A stretch of 45,473 nucleotides of DNA from an uncultured Nitrospira sp. (GCA_902500805.1 CABVSA010000021.1:1-45473), one strand, 5' to 3'; counted from the stretch's first letter, positions 27,807 to 36,165 are shown. Made by a program: numbers and translations. The notes: generated by a model not told the origin, from the sequence alone.

Positions 27807-28681
27807 GAAGGTTGGGGAGCCGAGGAAAATCCAAGAATTTTCTGCAGAGCCTGCAAGTCTTTCTCGACCGGGGCAGCGAAGTCTCGACTCCACTCCCACC
27901 ATGATCCCGGATAGTTACTGACTTTTGAATACCCCACCAGCTTGAGGATAAAGTACAGCCAGGCCGATCGCACCCCTCCAGTACAATAGCAAATCACGTC
28001 CTGGCTTGGCTGAACGCCCTTCGCCTCCAGCATTTCCTTGATACGTGTGATGTCCTTGATCGTGGCATCTTTGTTTAAAAAGCCGTTCCACGCCAAATGA
28101 ATGGCTGACGGAATATGCCCAGGCCGAGGTATCCCCGATACTTCTTTCCCCAGGTACTCTTCAACGCTCCGGGCATCCAGAATCGCCGCCTGGGGATGAG
28201 GCATCTTCACGATCGTTTTCAGATCGTCCTTCACCATCATCAACGCCTGCACCGGTCTCGCCGTAAAGTTACCCATCGTTGCCGACACTGGCCCATGCTC
28301 GAAGGGCCGCTTCTCTGCCGTCCACTTCACCCATCCCCCATCCAGGATACGCAGACGTGGGTGCCCCAGATACTCCAACATCCAAAACATCCGCCCTTCA
28401 TCCCCCCAATTGTCAAAAGGATTCGAATAGATCACGACATCACTCTCGTCATTGATCCCAAGACGACGAAGGATCTGTTCGATCTGGACGAGGTCTGGAT
28501 TCAGCAATCCCTTCGCGACGGCCTTGGGGTCACTGTACTCATGCCACGTCGAATGGACGGCCCCAGGAATATGGCCACCGAATTCATAGGCCGCTCGGCC
28601 ACGGACATCAATGACGACCAGCCCAGGTCTCCCCAATTGTTCTTGGAGTGTCTCAGTATCGATCAGCAATGGATGGTTCAC
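27803..28681 (-). CDS. Two-domain rhodanese-type sulfurtransferase
   Basis: This 292-residue protein has two rhodanese domains. The N-terminal one (residues about 5-125) has DVRGRAAYEFGGHIPGAVH but no catalytic Cys (IYSNPFDNWG). The C-terminal one has the active loop CYCTGGVRS with C233 as the persulfide-forming residue. It likely transfers sulfur from thiosulfate or 3-mercaptopyruvate to cyanide or thiols. Start is a GTG at 28681 after AAGGA. It lies between the deacetylase gene and smbP on the same strand. Confidence 0.93.
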   Translation of the reverse strand: MNHPLLIDTETLQEQLGRPGLVVIDVRGRAAYEFGGHIPGAVHSTWHEYSDPKAVAKGLLNPDLVQIEQILRRLGINDESDVVIYSNPFDNWGDEGRMFWMLEYLGHPRLRILDGGWVKWTAEKRPFEHGPVSATMGNFTARPVQALMMVKDDLKTIVKMPHPQAAILDARSVEEYLGKEVSGIPRPGHIPSAIHLAWNGFLNKDATIKDITRIKEMLEAKGVQPSQDVICYCTGGVRSAWLYFILKLVGYSKVSNYPGSWWEWSRDFAAPVEKDLQALQKILGFSSAPQPS

Positions 28682-28714
28682 GATTCATTCCTTTATAAAC
28701 CAGCTGCGCTGGAT

Positions 28715-29659
28715 TCACGCACTCACTAAGGCTTTGATGTGGGCATCCACGGAGTAGGCCAACGCAGTGAGATTGTAGCCGCCTTCGAGCGAAGACAGGA
28801 TGCGGCCATGAGCATGGCGCTTGGCAATCCCAGCGACAATGTCTGTCAGGTCTGCGTATCCGGCCTCCGTCAATCCCATACTGGCCAACGGGTCGTCTTT
28901 GTGAGCATCGAATCCCGCTGAGATCATCACAAACTCCGGCTTAAATGCATCGGCTGCTGGCGCGAGCGATTTGAGGAAGATCGCATGATACTCATCATCA
29001 CCCTCCCCGGCCTCCATGGGCACGTTGATGGTAAATCCTTCCCCAGCTCCCTTGCCTCGCTCGGTCCCTCGACCTGTGCCGGGGTAGTGGGGATATTGAT
29101 GCGTACTGAAAAAGAGCACGGAAGGATCCTCCTCAAAACTGTGCTGTGTCCCGTTCCCATGGTGCACATCCCAATCGACGATGAGCACCCTGGTGAGCCC
29201 GTATTCCTTTTGGACATAGCGCGCGGCAATCGCCACGTTATTGAAGAGACAGAACCCCATCGCACGTCCAGCTTCAGCATGATGTCCTGGCGGACGGACA
29301 GCACAGAAGACGTGCTCCACCTGATTGGCCATGATGGCATCGACCGCTGCCAAGGCACCACCCGCGGCTAAGTAGGCAGCATGCAACGAGCCCGGCGACA
29401 TCGAGGTATCCGGATCCAGTGAGACACGCCCCTCCGTGGGCGCATGCCGATTCAACGACGCCACATAGCTCGGCGAATGGACCTGAATGATCCATTCATC
29501 TTCCGCTCGTCGAGGCTCAATGCGAGTCAACTGAGCGGCAGTACCACTCTCCTCCAATCGCTGCATGATCGCACGAAGCCGATTAGGCGATTCCGGATGG
29601 CCCGGCCCCATATCATGCTCAAGAAACGCTGGATGGTAGACGAGGCCCGTTTTGCCCAT
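28715..29659 (-). CDS. Histone-deacetylase family deacetylase
   Basis: This 314-residue protein is a class II-like HDAC/acetylpolyamine-amidohydrolase relative. Visible motifs are GPGHPESPNRLR, RPPGHHAEAGRAMGFCLFNN (the active-site His pair), VDWDVHHGNGTQ and AGFDAHKDDP supplying the zinc-binding Asp, His and Asp, and EGGYNL. The substrate may be an acetylated protein or small amine. The ATG at 29659 is preferred; 36 codons of open frame upstream (to 29767) come from a repeat-rich leader. Confidence 0.92.
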   Translation of the reverse strand: MGKTGLVYHPAFLEHDMGPGHPESPNRLRAIMQRLEESGTAAQLTRIEPRRAEDEWIIQVHSPSYVASLNRHAPTEGRVSLDPDTSMSPGSLHAAYLAAGGALAAVDAIMANQVEHVFCAVRPPGHHAEAGRAMGFCLFNNVAIAARYVQKEYGLTRVLIVDWDVHHGNGTQHSFEEDPSVLFFSTHQYPHYPGTGRGTERGKGAGEGFTINVPMEAGEGDDEYHAIFLKSLAPAADAFKPEFVMISAGFDAHKDDPLASMGLTEAGYADLTDIVAGIAKRHAHGRILSSLEGGYNLTALAYSVDAHIKALVSA

Positions 29660-29669
29660 AACAACTACT

Positions 29670-29738
29670 CGTGAAGCGTGAAATGTGAAGCGTCGTTCGT
29701 CCGATTCACTCCCTTTCTCAAACGAGATACGCTTCACG
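29670..29738. repeat. Heptad repeat and hairpin before the deacetylase gene
   Basis: CGTGAAG-CGTGAAA-TGTGAAG-CGT (29670-29693) is a run of near-identical 7-mers, and its first ten bases are repeated inverted at 29729-29738 (ACGCTTCACG). It lies 11-80 bp upstream of the deacetylase ATG and would form a hairpin in its leader. Confidence 0.55.
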
Positions 29739-29829
29739 TAATACGAAACACGTCCCCAGAGTATCACGCAGAAAACGTCATAGACAATGTGCCGACGGCG
29801 CTGCTATCGTCCTCACACGGAGGAAAATA

Positions 29830-30147
29830 ATGCCAAATCCTAGAATTGAACCGCTCAAGAAAGTGCTCGCCATCGATCCGAACGACGATGTGGCCTGGTT
29901 TGGATTGGGGAAAGCCTACATGGACGACGGGAACTTTGAAGAAGCCGCCAAGACGCTGCAACAATGCATCACGGTGAAGCCGACCTACTCCGCCGCCTAC
30001 TTCGCACTGGCACAGTCACTCCATAAACTGAATCGAATCGACGAATGCCGTACAATCTGTGCAACTGGCATCGACGTCTCCACCAAGAACGGTGATGCCA
30101 TGGTCACGAAGAATCTCGAACTGCTCAAAAGCTCATTACCTTCCTGA
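29830..30147 (+). CDS. Small TPR-repeat protein
   Basis: This 105-residue soluble protein is made of about three tetratricopeptide-like helix pairs: IDPNDDVAWFGLGKAYMDDG, FEEAAKTLQQCITVKPTYSAAYFALAQSLHKL and a C-terminal repeat. TPRs mediate protein-protein contacts; the partner is unknown. A clear CGGAGGA site precedes the ATG at 29830. It is divergent from the deacetylase gene and convergent with the 30217 gene. Confidence 0.88.
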   Translation: MPNPRIEPLKKVLAIDPNDDVAWFGLGKAYMDDGNFEEAAKTLQQCITVKPTYSAAYFALAQSLHKLNRIDECRTICATGIDVSTKNGDAMVTKNLELLKSSLPS

Positions 30148-30216
30148 CATGTTGCGACTCGCCAACGGCCTTTTTATTCTGAGATCGTGATCAGAATAAT
30201 GGCAGTATGGCAGCAG

Positions 30217-31062
30217 TTACAATATTTGACCAATAGAGTCGCTCTGCAGTTCTGAGAGTGAGGCTAACGCTAGTGGGTTCTGAATCAACAACCGCACTCG
30301 CGGGTAAGCTTTCTGGTGTTGTGGACGCTCCACCACTTCGACATTGGCCAGTCTCGTTCCGGCTTTCGAAGGCAAGGGCTCAACATCCCACAGGGAGATC
30401 AGCACGGCGCTCAGGCTCGGGACCTTGGTGAGTAACACCGTCACCGTCCCGGCCAGCATTTTCAGATCCAACCAGATCTCTTCTGGCCTAGTCGCTCTGT
30501 CACCCTGCAGATCGGCCCGTGGGATCGAGATCCCAAGCACGACCGGATCACAATAGTCAGCGAGTTGTTTGGCCTTCTGACGAATGCGCGCCAGAATCCG
30601 GTGCGTGAGGATCACACCCCGATCTTCCTCATCCCCAGTCACTTCATCGAGGTCGAGCCCACGGAGCGGCAGCCGTTGCCGTTCCGCCGATCCCACCATG
30701 GTGGTGACTTCCACGAAAAACCGTTCACCTCCGACACGGCATTCGAGGTCTGCTGTACGTGCCTGGGATTCTGGCAGAAACGTGACATGGACCCCGGTGC
30801 GAATCAGCTGGGTAGCCAATTCCAATTCAGCGAGCGCGGATTCCCGTACCCCGTAATCATAGTGTGTGAGACGACGAACGAGTCGGTTAAGGCGCAGATA
30901 GCTCGATTGGTCCGCACAATGTCGCTGGAGGGAAGACCACTGCTCATGGAGGCTACGCGACAGACCTTGTTCCTCTCGCTTCCACGCAGGCACTTGTCCT
31001 GGATGCTCACCGTGAAGCGGTGCAACCAGCCTGAACGTCCTTCGTGGGCGAAATCTCGCCAT
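30217..31062 (-). CDS. Unknown protein with PD-(D/E)xK-nuclease-like motifs
   Basis: This 281-residue protein has a basic N-terminus (MARFRPRRTFRL). The segment 75-125 looks like a restriction-endonuclease core: E79/E81 in ALAELELATQLI, then TADLECRVGG (D105) and RFFVEVTTM (E118), but the lysine of the ExK motif is Thr (T120). The C-terminal half has LLTKVPSLSAVLISLWDVE. I know no named family. It begins 3 bp after the stop of the 31066 gene, so the two are an operon. Confidence 0.6.
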   Translation of the reverse strand: MARFRPRRTFRLVAPLHGEHPGQVPAWKREEQGLSRSLHEQWSSLQRHCADQSSYLRLNRLVRRLTHYDYGVRESALAELELATQLIRTGVHVTFLPESQARTADLECRVGGERFFVEVTTMVGSAERQRLPLRGLDLDEVTGDEEDRGVILTHRILARIRQKAKQLADYCDPVVLGISIPRADLQGDRATRPEEIWLDLKMLAGTVTVLLTKVPSLSAVLISLWDVEPLPSKAGTRLANVEVVERPQHQKAYPRVRLLIQNPLALASLSELQSDSIGQIL

Positions 31063-31065
31063 CGC

Positions 31066-31395
31066 TCATACCGATGCCGAATCTTCATCGTCGTTGGGTG
31101 ACAAGCCAAGCGACTCCGGTCGACGCTGTGCCACCTCTTCATACAAATCGTCCAGCCATCGGCCGGCACAACCCAACACCTCACGGACCAGCGGTTCCGG
31201 CTGACCGGTTCGCCTGATCGTCCATTGCGACACGTACTCTAGGAGCGTCTCTCGGTCAAATTGCCGGCTGGACTGCGTCGCCAACGTCACAAGTTCACCC
31301 AGTCCAATGTGCAAGATCTCCGCGACCATGTCCTTTCCATACGACGTGCTGGCCGTCACATATTGAATGGCGCGATTGATTTCTTGTTCAGTCAT
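31066..31395 (-). CDS. Unknown 109-residue protein paired with the 30217 gene
   Basis: This soluble protein is acidic and mostly helical (MTEQEINRAIQYVTASTS, then LLEYVSQWTIRR and REVLGCAGRWLDDLYEEVAQ), ending in a polar tail with DDED. I recognise no family. It is encoded just before, and 3 bp from, the nuclease-like gene. Promoter and ribosome site are weak by eye. Confidence 0.6.
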   Translation of the reverse strand: MTEQEINRAIQYVTASTSYGKDMVAEILHIGLGELVTLATQSSRQFDRETLLEYVSQWTIRRTGQPEPLVREVLGCAGRWLDDLYEEVAQRRPESLGLSPNDDEDSASV

Positions 31396-31545
31396 GGCTA
31401 CGACGCTAAAAACCTGTCACATTCTCGGCACCTCCGTCAATGCAGGCACGCGGGGTCCGCCTGCAGCCTCACATTTTTCTCTTCTCCCAAATGAGACCGA
31501 TGATATGATCGGCCATTATTCGATTCACGTATCAAGGAGTACCCG

Positions 31546-33348
31546 ATGGCCCGAACATCCGCGACGCAACCTGTCACCAAACGAAGCCGCTCGACCTTTC
31601 CCGACCGCTGGGACCTCACCCAGCTGGTCAACGATCCAGTGACGGACATCGCCGCCCAGCTTGCCGATCTGGAATCGAAGGTCGTGAAGATCGAAGCCGC
31701 ACGATCGACAGTGACCCCCTCCATGTCCAGCCATGATTTTCTCACACTGCTCCAGCTCAGCGAGGAGATCGCGCAGGGTGCATCGCGTCTCGGGGCCTAT
31801 ACCTATCTGCGGTTTTCCGAAAACACGAAGCATGCCGATGCTCGTTCATTGAAGACCCGGGTGGAAGAACAGCTGACCGGCCTGACGAATCGATTACTGT
31901 TCTTCGAACTCTGGTGGCAGGGCGTAGACGACGTCAATGCGGCACGCCTGATGGCTGATGCAGGCGATCTGCGCTATCACCTGGAGACCATCCGGCGCTT
32001 CAAGCCGCACACCCTGTCCGAGCCGGAAGAAAAGATCCTCAACCTCAAGAACGTCACCGGCCGAAGCGCCGTCCACACCCTCTACGATGTCGTGACAAAC
32101 GGATTCACCTTCACCATGACCGTCGGCGGGAAGAAAAAGACCGTCAATCGGGAAGAGCTGATGACCTACGTGCGAAACCCGAAGGCTCCCGTCCGTCAGG
32201 CTGCCTATCAGGAACTCTATCGTGTCTTTGCAACCCAGCGCGACTTGTTGGGAGAGATCTACAAAACGCTCGTGAATGATCTGAAATCGGAAAACCTCGG
32301 GCTCCGCTGTTTTTCTTCTCCCATCGCCAGTCGCAATCTCAGCAACGACGTACCGGACCAAGCCGTCGACGTCCTCCTGGCGTCCTGCGCGAAGAACGCC
32401 GACATCTTTCAGACTTATTTCAAACTCAAAGCCAAGATCTGCAAAATCAAGTCGATGAGCCGATACCATCTCTACGCACCGCACCGGACAGAGACAAAAG
32501 CGTACAAGTATCCTGATGCCGTCAAAATGGTGCTCGACGCGTACCGGGGATTTTCGCCTCGCCTAGCGGATTTAGCGGAGCAGGTATTCCGCGACCGACA
32601 CATCGACGCCCCGACACGCCCTGGCAAACTGGGCGGCGCCTACTGCTACAGCATCGTTCCAGGCATGACGCCCTATGTCATGCTGAACTACACAGGGGAA
32701 GCCCGAGACATTGCGACGATGGCACACGAACTCGGCCATGCCGTCCATGGCATGCTGGCCAAAGACCATTCCACCTTCACATTCCATTCAACACTGCCCC
32801 TAGCGGAAACCGCATCAGTCTTTGGGGAGCGCATTCTCTCCGACGCGTTGATGTCCCAGGAACGGAACAAAGCCGTTCAGCAAGGCCTGCTGTTGGGCCA
32901 ATTGGACGACATCTATGCCACCGTACTGAGGCAAGCCTACTTCGTTCGTTTTGAAAAGTTGGCCCATCAGATGATCGCGGGCGGTGCAACGGCCGATCAA
33001 TTGGCGAAGACCTATGGACAGGAGCTGCGGCAACAGTTCGGGAAGGCCGTAAAGGTACCGGATGAATTTCAATGGGAGTGGCTGACCATTCCTCATATTT
33101 TTGCCAGCCCGTTCTATTGCTACGCCTACAGCTTTGGAAACTTGCTCGTGCTGGCACTGTACCGCATGTACAAGGAACAGGGCCCTGCGTTTGTCCCGAA
33201 GTATCTGGATCTCCTGGCCACCGGCGGTTCGCAGTCGCCACAGCAAATCCTCGCTACCGTCGGTGTCGATATGACTTCCGAAGCCTTCTGGCAATCGGGG
33301 TTCGATACGATCCGAGAGATGATCGAACAGCTGGAAGAAACGATGTAA
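31546..33348 (+). CDS. pepF: Oligoendopeptidase F (M3 family)
   Basis: This 600-residue zinc peptidase has the HELGH motif at 394-398, followed by AVHGM and the downstream ETASVFGE that gives the third ligand. N-terminal RWDLTQL-type opening and length agree with M3B oligoendopeptidase F, which degrades cytosolic peptides of about 7-17 residues. CAAGGAG precedes the ATG at 31546. It is monocistronic, divergent from the unknown two-gene unit. Confidence 0.95.
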   Translation: MARTSATQPVTKRSRSTFPDRWDLTQLVNDPVTDIAAQLADLESKVVKIEAARSTVTPSMSSHDFLTLLQLSEEIAQGASRLGAYTYLRFSENTKHADARSLKTRVEEQLTGLTNRLLFFELWWQGVDDVNAARLMADAGDLRYHLETIRRFKPHTLSEPEEKILNLKNVTGRSAVHTLYDVVTNGFTFTMTVGGKKKTVNREELMTYVRNPKAPVRQAAYQELYRVFATQRDLLGEIYKTLVNDLKSENLGLRCFSSPIASRNLSNDVPDQAVDVLLASCAKNADIFQTYFKLKAKICKIKSMSRYHLYAPHRTETKAYKYPDAVKMVLDAYRGFSPRLADLAEQVFRDRHIDAPTRPGKLGGAYCYSIVPGMTPYVMLNYTGEARDIATMAHELGHAVHGMLAKDHSTFTFHSTLPLAETASVFGERILSDALMSQERNKAVQQGLLLGQLDDIYATVLRQAYFVRFEKLAHQMIAGGATADQLAKTYGQELRQQFGKAVKVPDEFQWEWLTIPHIFASPFYCYAYSFGNLLVLALYRMYKEQGPAFVPKYLDLLATGGSQSPQQILATVGVDMTSEAFWQSGFDTIREMIEQLEETM

Positions 33349-33381
33349 GTCACAAGATTGGCGATGACAGAGATGATGATG

Positions 33382-33978
33382 TCAGGCATTGCGTCGGGAA
33401 ACAGAAGGACGACTGCGAAGAGGCGGGATGTCATCCTCCTGCAAATCTCGCCACTCCCCTGGTTTGAGATCACCTAGACGAACGGCTCCAATGGCGATAC
33501 GAACCAGCCGCAAGGTGGGATGACCGACCGCTGCTGTCATGCGACGAACTTGACGATTCATACCCTCATGGATTGCGATCTCCAGCCAGGCTGTTGGGAC
33601 GTGTTTCCGAAACCTGATCGGCACTGAACGTTCAGGCAGCATGGGCTCCTCAGCCAGTAGCCTCACCGTTGCTGGTCTCGTCCGCTTTCCGCCCAGCACT
33701 ACTCCTTGACTGAGTTGTGCGATCGCTTGTTCATTGGGGACCCGCTCAACCTGTACCAGATACACTTTCGGTAGCTTATGCTGTGGATCGGTAATCCGGT
33801 GGGCCAGGTTGCCATCCGAGGTCAAGATCATGAGTCCCTCGCTATCCTGATCAAGACGCCCCGCCGCATAGACATCGGGTATGCTGACATAATCCGCCAG
33901 CGTTGGTCTCCCCTCTGGATCGGTAAAACATGGCAACACCCCGTAGGGCTTATTGAATGCGATGGTGCGGATAGACAT
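33382..33978 (-). CDS. RluE/RsuA-type pseudouridine synthase
   Basis: This 198-residue enzyme converts uridine to pseudouridine in rRNA. The catalytic block GRLDQDSEGLMILTSDG carries the essential Asp; FNKPYGVLPCFTDPEG at the start and AWLEIAIHEGMNRQVRRM near the end are typical of RluE. No N-terminal S4 domain is present, as in RluE. The ATG at 33978 follows GAGGTG; a GTG two codons earlier is an alternative. Confidence 0.92.
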   Translation of the reverse strand: MSIRTIAFNKPYGVLPCFTDPEGRPTLADYVSIPDVYAAGRLDQDSEGLMILTSDGNLAHRITDPQHKLPKVYLVQVERVPNEQAIAQLSQGVVLGGKRTRPATVRLLAEEPMLPERSVPIRFRKHVPTAWLEIAIHEGMNRQVRRMTAAVGHPTLRLVRIAIGAVRLGDLKPGEWRDLQEDDIPPLRSRPSVSRRNA

Positions 33979-34056
33979 GCTCACCTCGAGCGCTACGCCG
34001 ATCGTTTACTCCCATCTGCCATCCATTTCCAGCCAGAGAGACGCGGGAATGGGCAC

Positions 34057-34273
34057 CTAACCCACATTATTCATGAACGCTTCTACTGCAACCGCCGATA
34101 CGCCGCTGCGACAAGCCTGGCCTCGCCTTTCTCGTGGCCAGGCGGGCAGGCTCGCCCTTCGGGACCTCAACATACTGTTTCAAGTATGCCTCGGTCGCTC
34201 AGGGCTCCGCGTGCCCGTCTCGCCTGGCGTCTTGGCGGTTTCGTCACGAACCGTCATGAATAATGTGGGCTAA
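34057..34273. mobile_element. MITE-like element with 16-bp terminal inverted repeats
   Basis: CCCACATTATTCATGA (34061-34076) is perfectly inverted at 34254-34269. CTAA stands directly outside both ends (34057-34060 and 34270-34273), as a 4-bp target duplication would. The inside has no gene but two perfect hairpins: GCCTGGCC with GGCCAGGC, and CATACT with AGTATG. Size and structure suggest a non-autonomous element moved by a transposase encoded elsewhere. Confidence 0.65.
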
Positions 34274-34302
34274 TAGGCCTCCAGTAGAGCGTTTTGCATG
34301 AG

Positions 34303-34331
34303 TTGACAGAGCACCCACTATCTGGCATACT
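34303..34331 (+). promoter_or_regulatory. Sigma70-type promoter of the Bfd-like gene
   Basis: A perfect TTGACA (34303-34308), a 17-base spacer and CATACT (34326-34331) stand 37 bp upstream of the ATG at 34368. The -10 runs directly into the Fur-like palindrome. Confidence 0.6.
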
Positions 34332-34345
34332 GAGAATGCTTCTCA
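34331..34345 (+). promoter_or_regulatory. Fur-box-like operator
   Basis: TGAGAATGCTTCTCA is a perfect 6-3-6 palindrome and agrees at 12 of 15 positions with the Fur core TGATAATCATTATCA. It covers the -10/start region of the promoter above, where binding would repress. Bfd-type ferredoxins are commonly Fur-controlled. Confidence 0.6.
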
Positions 34346-34367
34346 TAATCGCAAAAGGGAGAATTCC

Positions 34368-34565
34368 ATGTACATGTGCCTGTGCAAAGGAATCACCGAA
34401 TCGGAGGTCCGAGCAGCGGGTCGGGCCGGAATCGTGATGGCCAACCAACTCAAAACCAAGTTTGACCTCAAGTGTCACGGCTGTTGCGGACGCTGCGCCA
34501 AGAACATCCATGAATTTGTCGAGGTCGCCGCGCAAGGAGCTGGCTCCTCTTGCCCCAGGCTATAG
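34368..34565 (+). CDS. bfd: Bacterioferritin-associated ferredoxin-like [2Fe-2S] protein
   Basis: This 65-residue protein starts MYMCLCKGITESEV, the BFD-domain opening, giving C4 and C6. The second pair is C40 and C43 in CCGRC, as in E. coli Bfd (CGKC). C36 and C39 form an extra CxxC just before it. Bfd reduces bacterioferritin to release stored iron. The gene has AAAGGGAGAA upstream and its own promoter with a Fur-like box, which fits iron starvation control. No bacterioferritin gene is in the window. Confidence 0.85.
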   Translation: MYMCLCKGITESEVRAAGRAGIVMANQLKTKFDLKCHGCCGRCAKNIHEFVEVAAQGAGSSCPRL

Positions 34566-34695
34566 ACCTGCGATCTTCCTGAAGCCTCACCGAACCATTC
34601 ACCACCTGCAACGTACAGCGCTCCCCCACCGGATGAAACCCTATCCGATCGTTACACCATCGTTGTAGAAATAACGTTTCTGTGCAAGAACGGGT

Positions 34696-35337
34696 TTACT
34701 TGGAAGGGGCTCTGCTGATCAGTTTGGCCACATCTGCGACTCGTTGACCCAGAGCCCTCGCATCGGCCAGTTCGCCCTTGTCTATCCCCGGACTGTCGCC
34801 TTCTGTTGTGGCGGATGCTCCGAATGCACCTCCGCCGCTTACTACGATCATCTGATTGCCCAGCATGGCGGCGAGAATCGTCAGCATCGTCACTTCCTTG
34901 CCGCTGGAGACCTGCCCTCCGGTCGCAAACGCCGCACCGACTTTGTTCTTCATTTTGAACTCGGGAAACACACCGAACTTGAACTGCCAGTTGTCGAAGA
35001 ACGTTTTGACCTCTCCAGACATGTTGGACCAGTAGACCGGTGACCCGACGATCACCGCATCGGAGGAGAACAGATCTTCCGCCGTGACCAGATTTACACG
35101 TCTAAGCACCACCACGGTATTCGGCACAGACCGGGCCCCCTCAACGACCGCCTGCGCCATCCGCTCTGTATTGCCGGAAAATGAGTGGTACGTCACGAGA
35201 ATCTTCACGACTGGAGAGGCCTCGTCCGCCCAGGATCTCGAGGCACAGCCGGTGGAGAGCGCGAAGAGCAGCAGGGCGATAGCAATAAAAGACAGGGAGG
35301 GGTTTGAAGAAGAATACTGCGTGCAGCGTGCGGCCAC
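34696..35337 (-). CDS. Flavodoxin/WrbA-like protein with lipoprotein signal
   Basis: This 213-residue protein has a lipoprotein signal peptide ending LSTG-C31. The mature domain is flavodoxin-like: VTYHSFSGNTERMAQAV (FMN phosphate loop), GSPVYWSNMSGEVKTFFDNW, and AAFATGGQVSSGKE with GGGAFGAS, as in NAD(P)H:quinone oxidoreductases. An exported flavodoxin-fold lipoprotein is unusual, since WrbA-type enzymes are cytoplasmic. The start is a GTG at 35337 with no clear site. It lies 34 bp after the zinc-ribbon gene on the same strand. Confidence 0.8.
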   Translation of the reverse strand: MAARCTQYSSSNPSLSFIAIALLLFALSTGCASRSWADEASPVVKILVTYHSFSGNTERMAQAVVEGARSVPNTVVVLRRVNLVTAEDLFSSDAVIVGSPVYWSNMSGEVKTFFDNWQFKFGVFPEFKMKNKVGAAFATGGQVSSGKEVTMLTILAAMLGNQMIVVSGGGAFGASATTEGDSPGIDKGELADARALGQRVADVAKLISRAPSK

Positions 35338-35371
35338 GGGGTGATGGTCCAGATAAAAAACGGTCAGATGC

Positions 35372-35557
35372 TTAGTGTCGGAATGTCTCTTCCTCCATAT
35401 GCTCTTCCACCGACACTTCGGTCAGCGTTCCCCGATAGGTGCAGCGGTGACAACGAATCCGCCACTCCTCGATCCATTTCTCCTGAACATAAGACTGACG
35501 ACACCCAGGACACACGAACACGCCTTTTTTGTACAACACCCGCCGCTTCTCTTGCAT
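35372..35557 (-). CDS. Small zinc-ribbon protein
   Basis: This 61-residue protein has two Cys pairs (VCPGCRQ and IRCHRCTYRG) that form a zinc ribbon, and an acidic end (EEHMEEETFRH). GAGGA lies 5 bases before the ATG at 35557. Function unknown; nucleic-acid binding is possible. It is probably co-transcribed with the flavodoxin lipoprotein gene. Confidence 0.7.
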   Translation of the reverse strand: MQEKRRVLYKKGVFVCPGCRQSYVQEKWIEEWRIRCHRCTYRGTLTEVSVEEHMEEETFRH

Positions 35558-35688
35558 AAGTTCCTCGCTTGATCAGCGATGGAGAATCGCACAAGACGCG
35601 ACGAGATTGCAACATGATGAGACCCATCACCCGCCTCACCCAGCCAGCCTTCTTGACTGAAGAAGGTCGCGATCATTAGGATGCACGG

Positions 35689-36165
35689 ATGCGCCAAGAA
35701 CTCTCAGCTGGGCTTGCTCTTTATCTCGTCATCACCGGTGGATTCCTTGCCATCGACGTACCGGCAAGCCACGCCGCGGGATCTGATCTGGTCTCCATTC
35801 AAACGCCGTCGGGCGTCACGATCAAGGCTGAAGTTGCCGACACACCATTAAAGCGCTCGGTGGGGCTGATGTATCGAGACCACCTCAAGAAGGACCACGG
35901 GATGCTGTTTTTCTTCGGCCAACCCCAGGCCTGGAACTTCTGGATGAAGAATACCAAGATCGCGCTCGACCTCATCTGGATTGACGGAAAGAAACGCGTG
36001 ACACACATCGAGCGCAATGTGCCGATTTGCACGAAGAGTGATGACACCTGTCCGCAATATCGCCCGAACAGTGATGACGCAGTGTACGTTCTTGAGATCG
36101 CTGGAGGAACGGTTGACGGATATAAGATCGAGAAAGGATCAAAATTACAGTTCGGCCAACCCTAA
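35689..36165 (+). CDS. Exported DUF192 family protein
   Basis: This 158-residue protein has a signal peptide (residues 1-30, ending SHAAG). The DUF192 core is clear: EVADTPLKRSVGLMYRDHL, GMLFFFGQPQAWNFWMKNT, IALDLIWIDG and YVLEIAGGTVD. The family's function is unknown. C114 and C121 in a loop could form a disulfide in the periplasm. It is divergent from the zinc-ribbon gene and convergent with relA. Confidence 0.92.
   Translation: MRQELSAGLALYLVITGGFLAIDVPASHAAGSDLVSIQTPSGVTIKAEVADTPLKRSVGLMYRDHLKKDHGMLFFFGQPQAWNFWMKNTKIALDLIWIDGKKRVTHIERNVPICTKSDDTCPQYRPNSDDAVYVLEIAGGTVDGYKIEKGSKLQFGQP

Noticed and set aside
30176..30197. ATTCTGA...TCAGAAT hairpin between the convergent TPR and nuclease-like genes
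   Set aside because: There is no T run on the correct side for either gene, so I do not call it a terminator.
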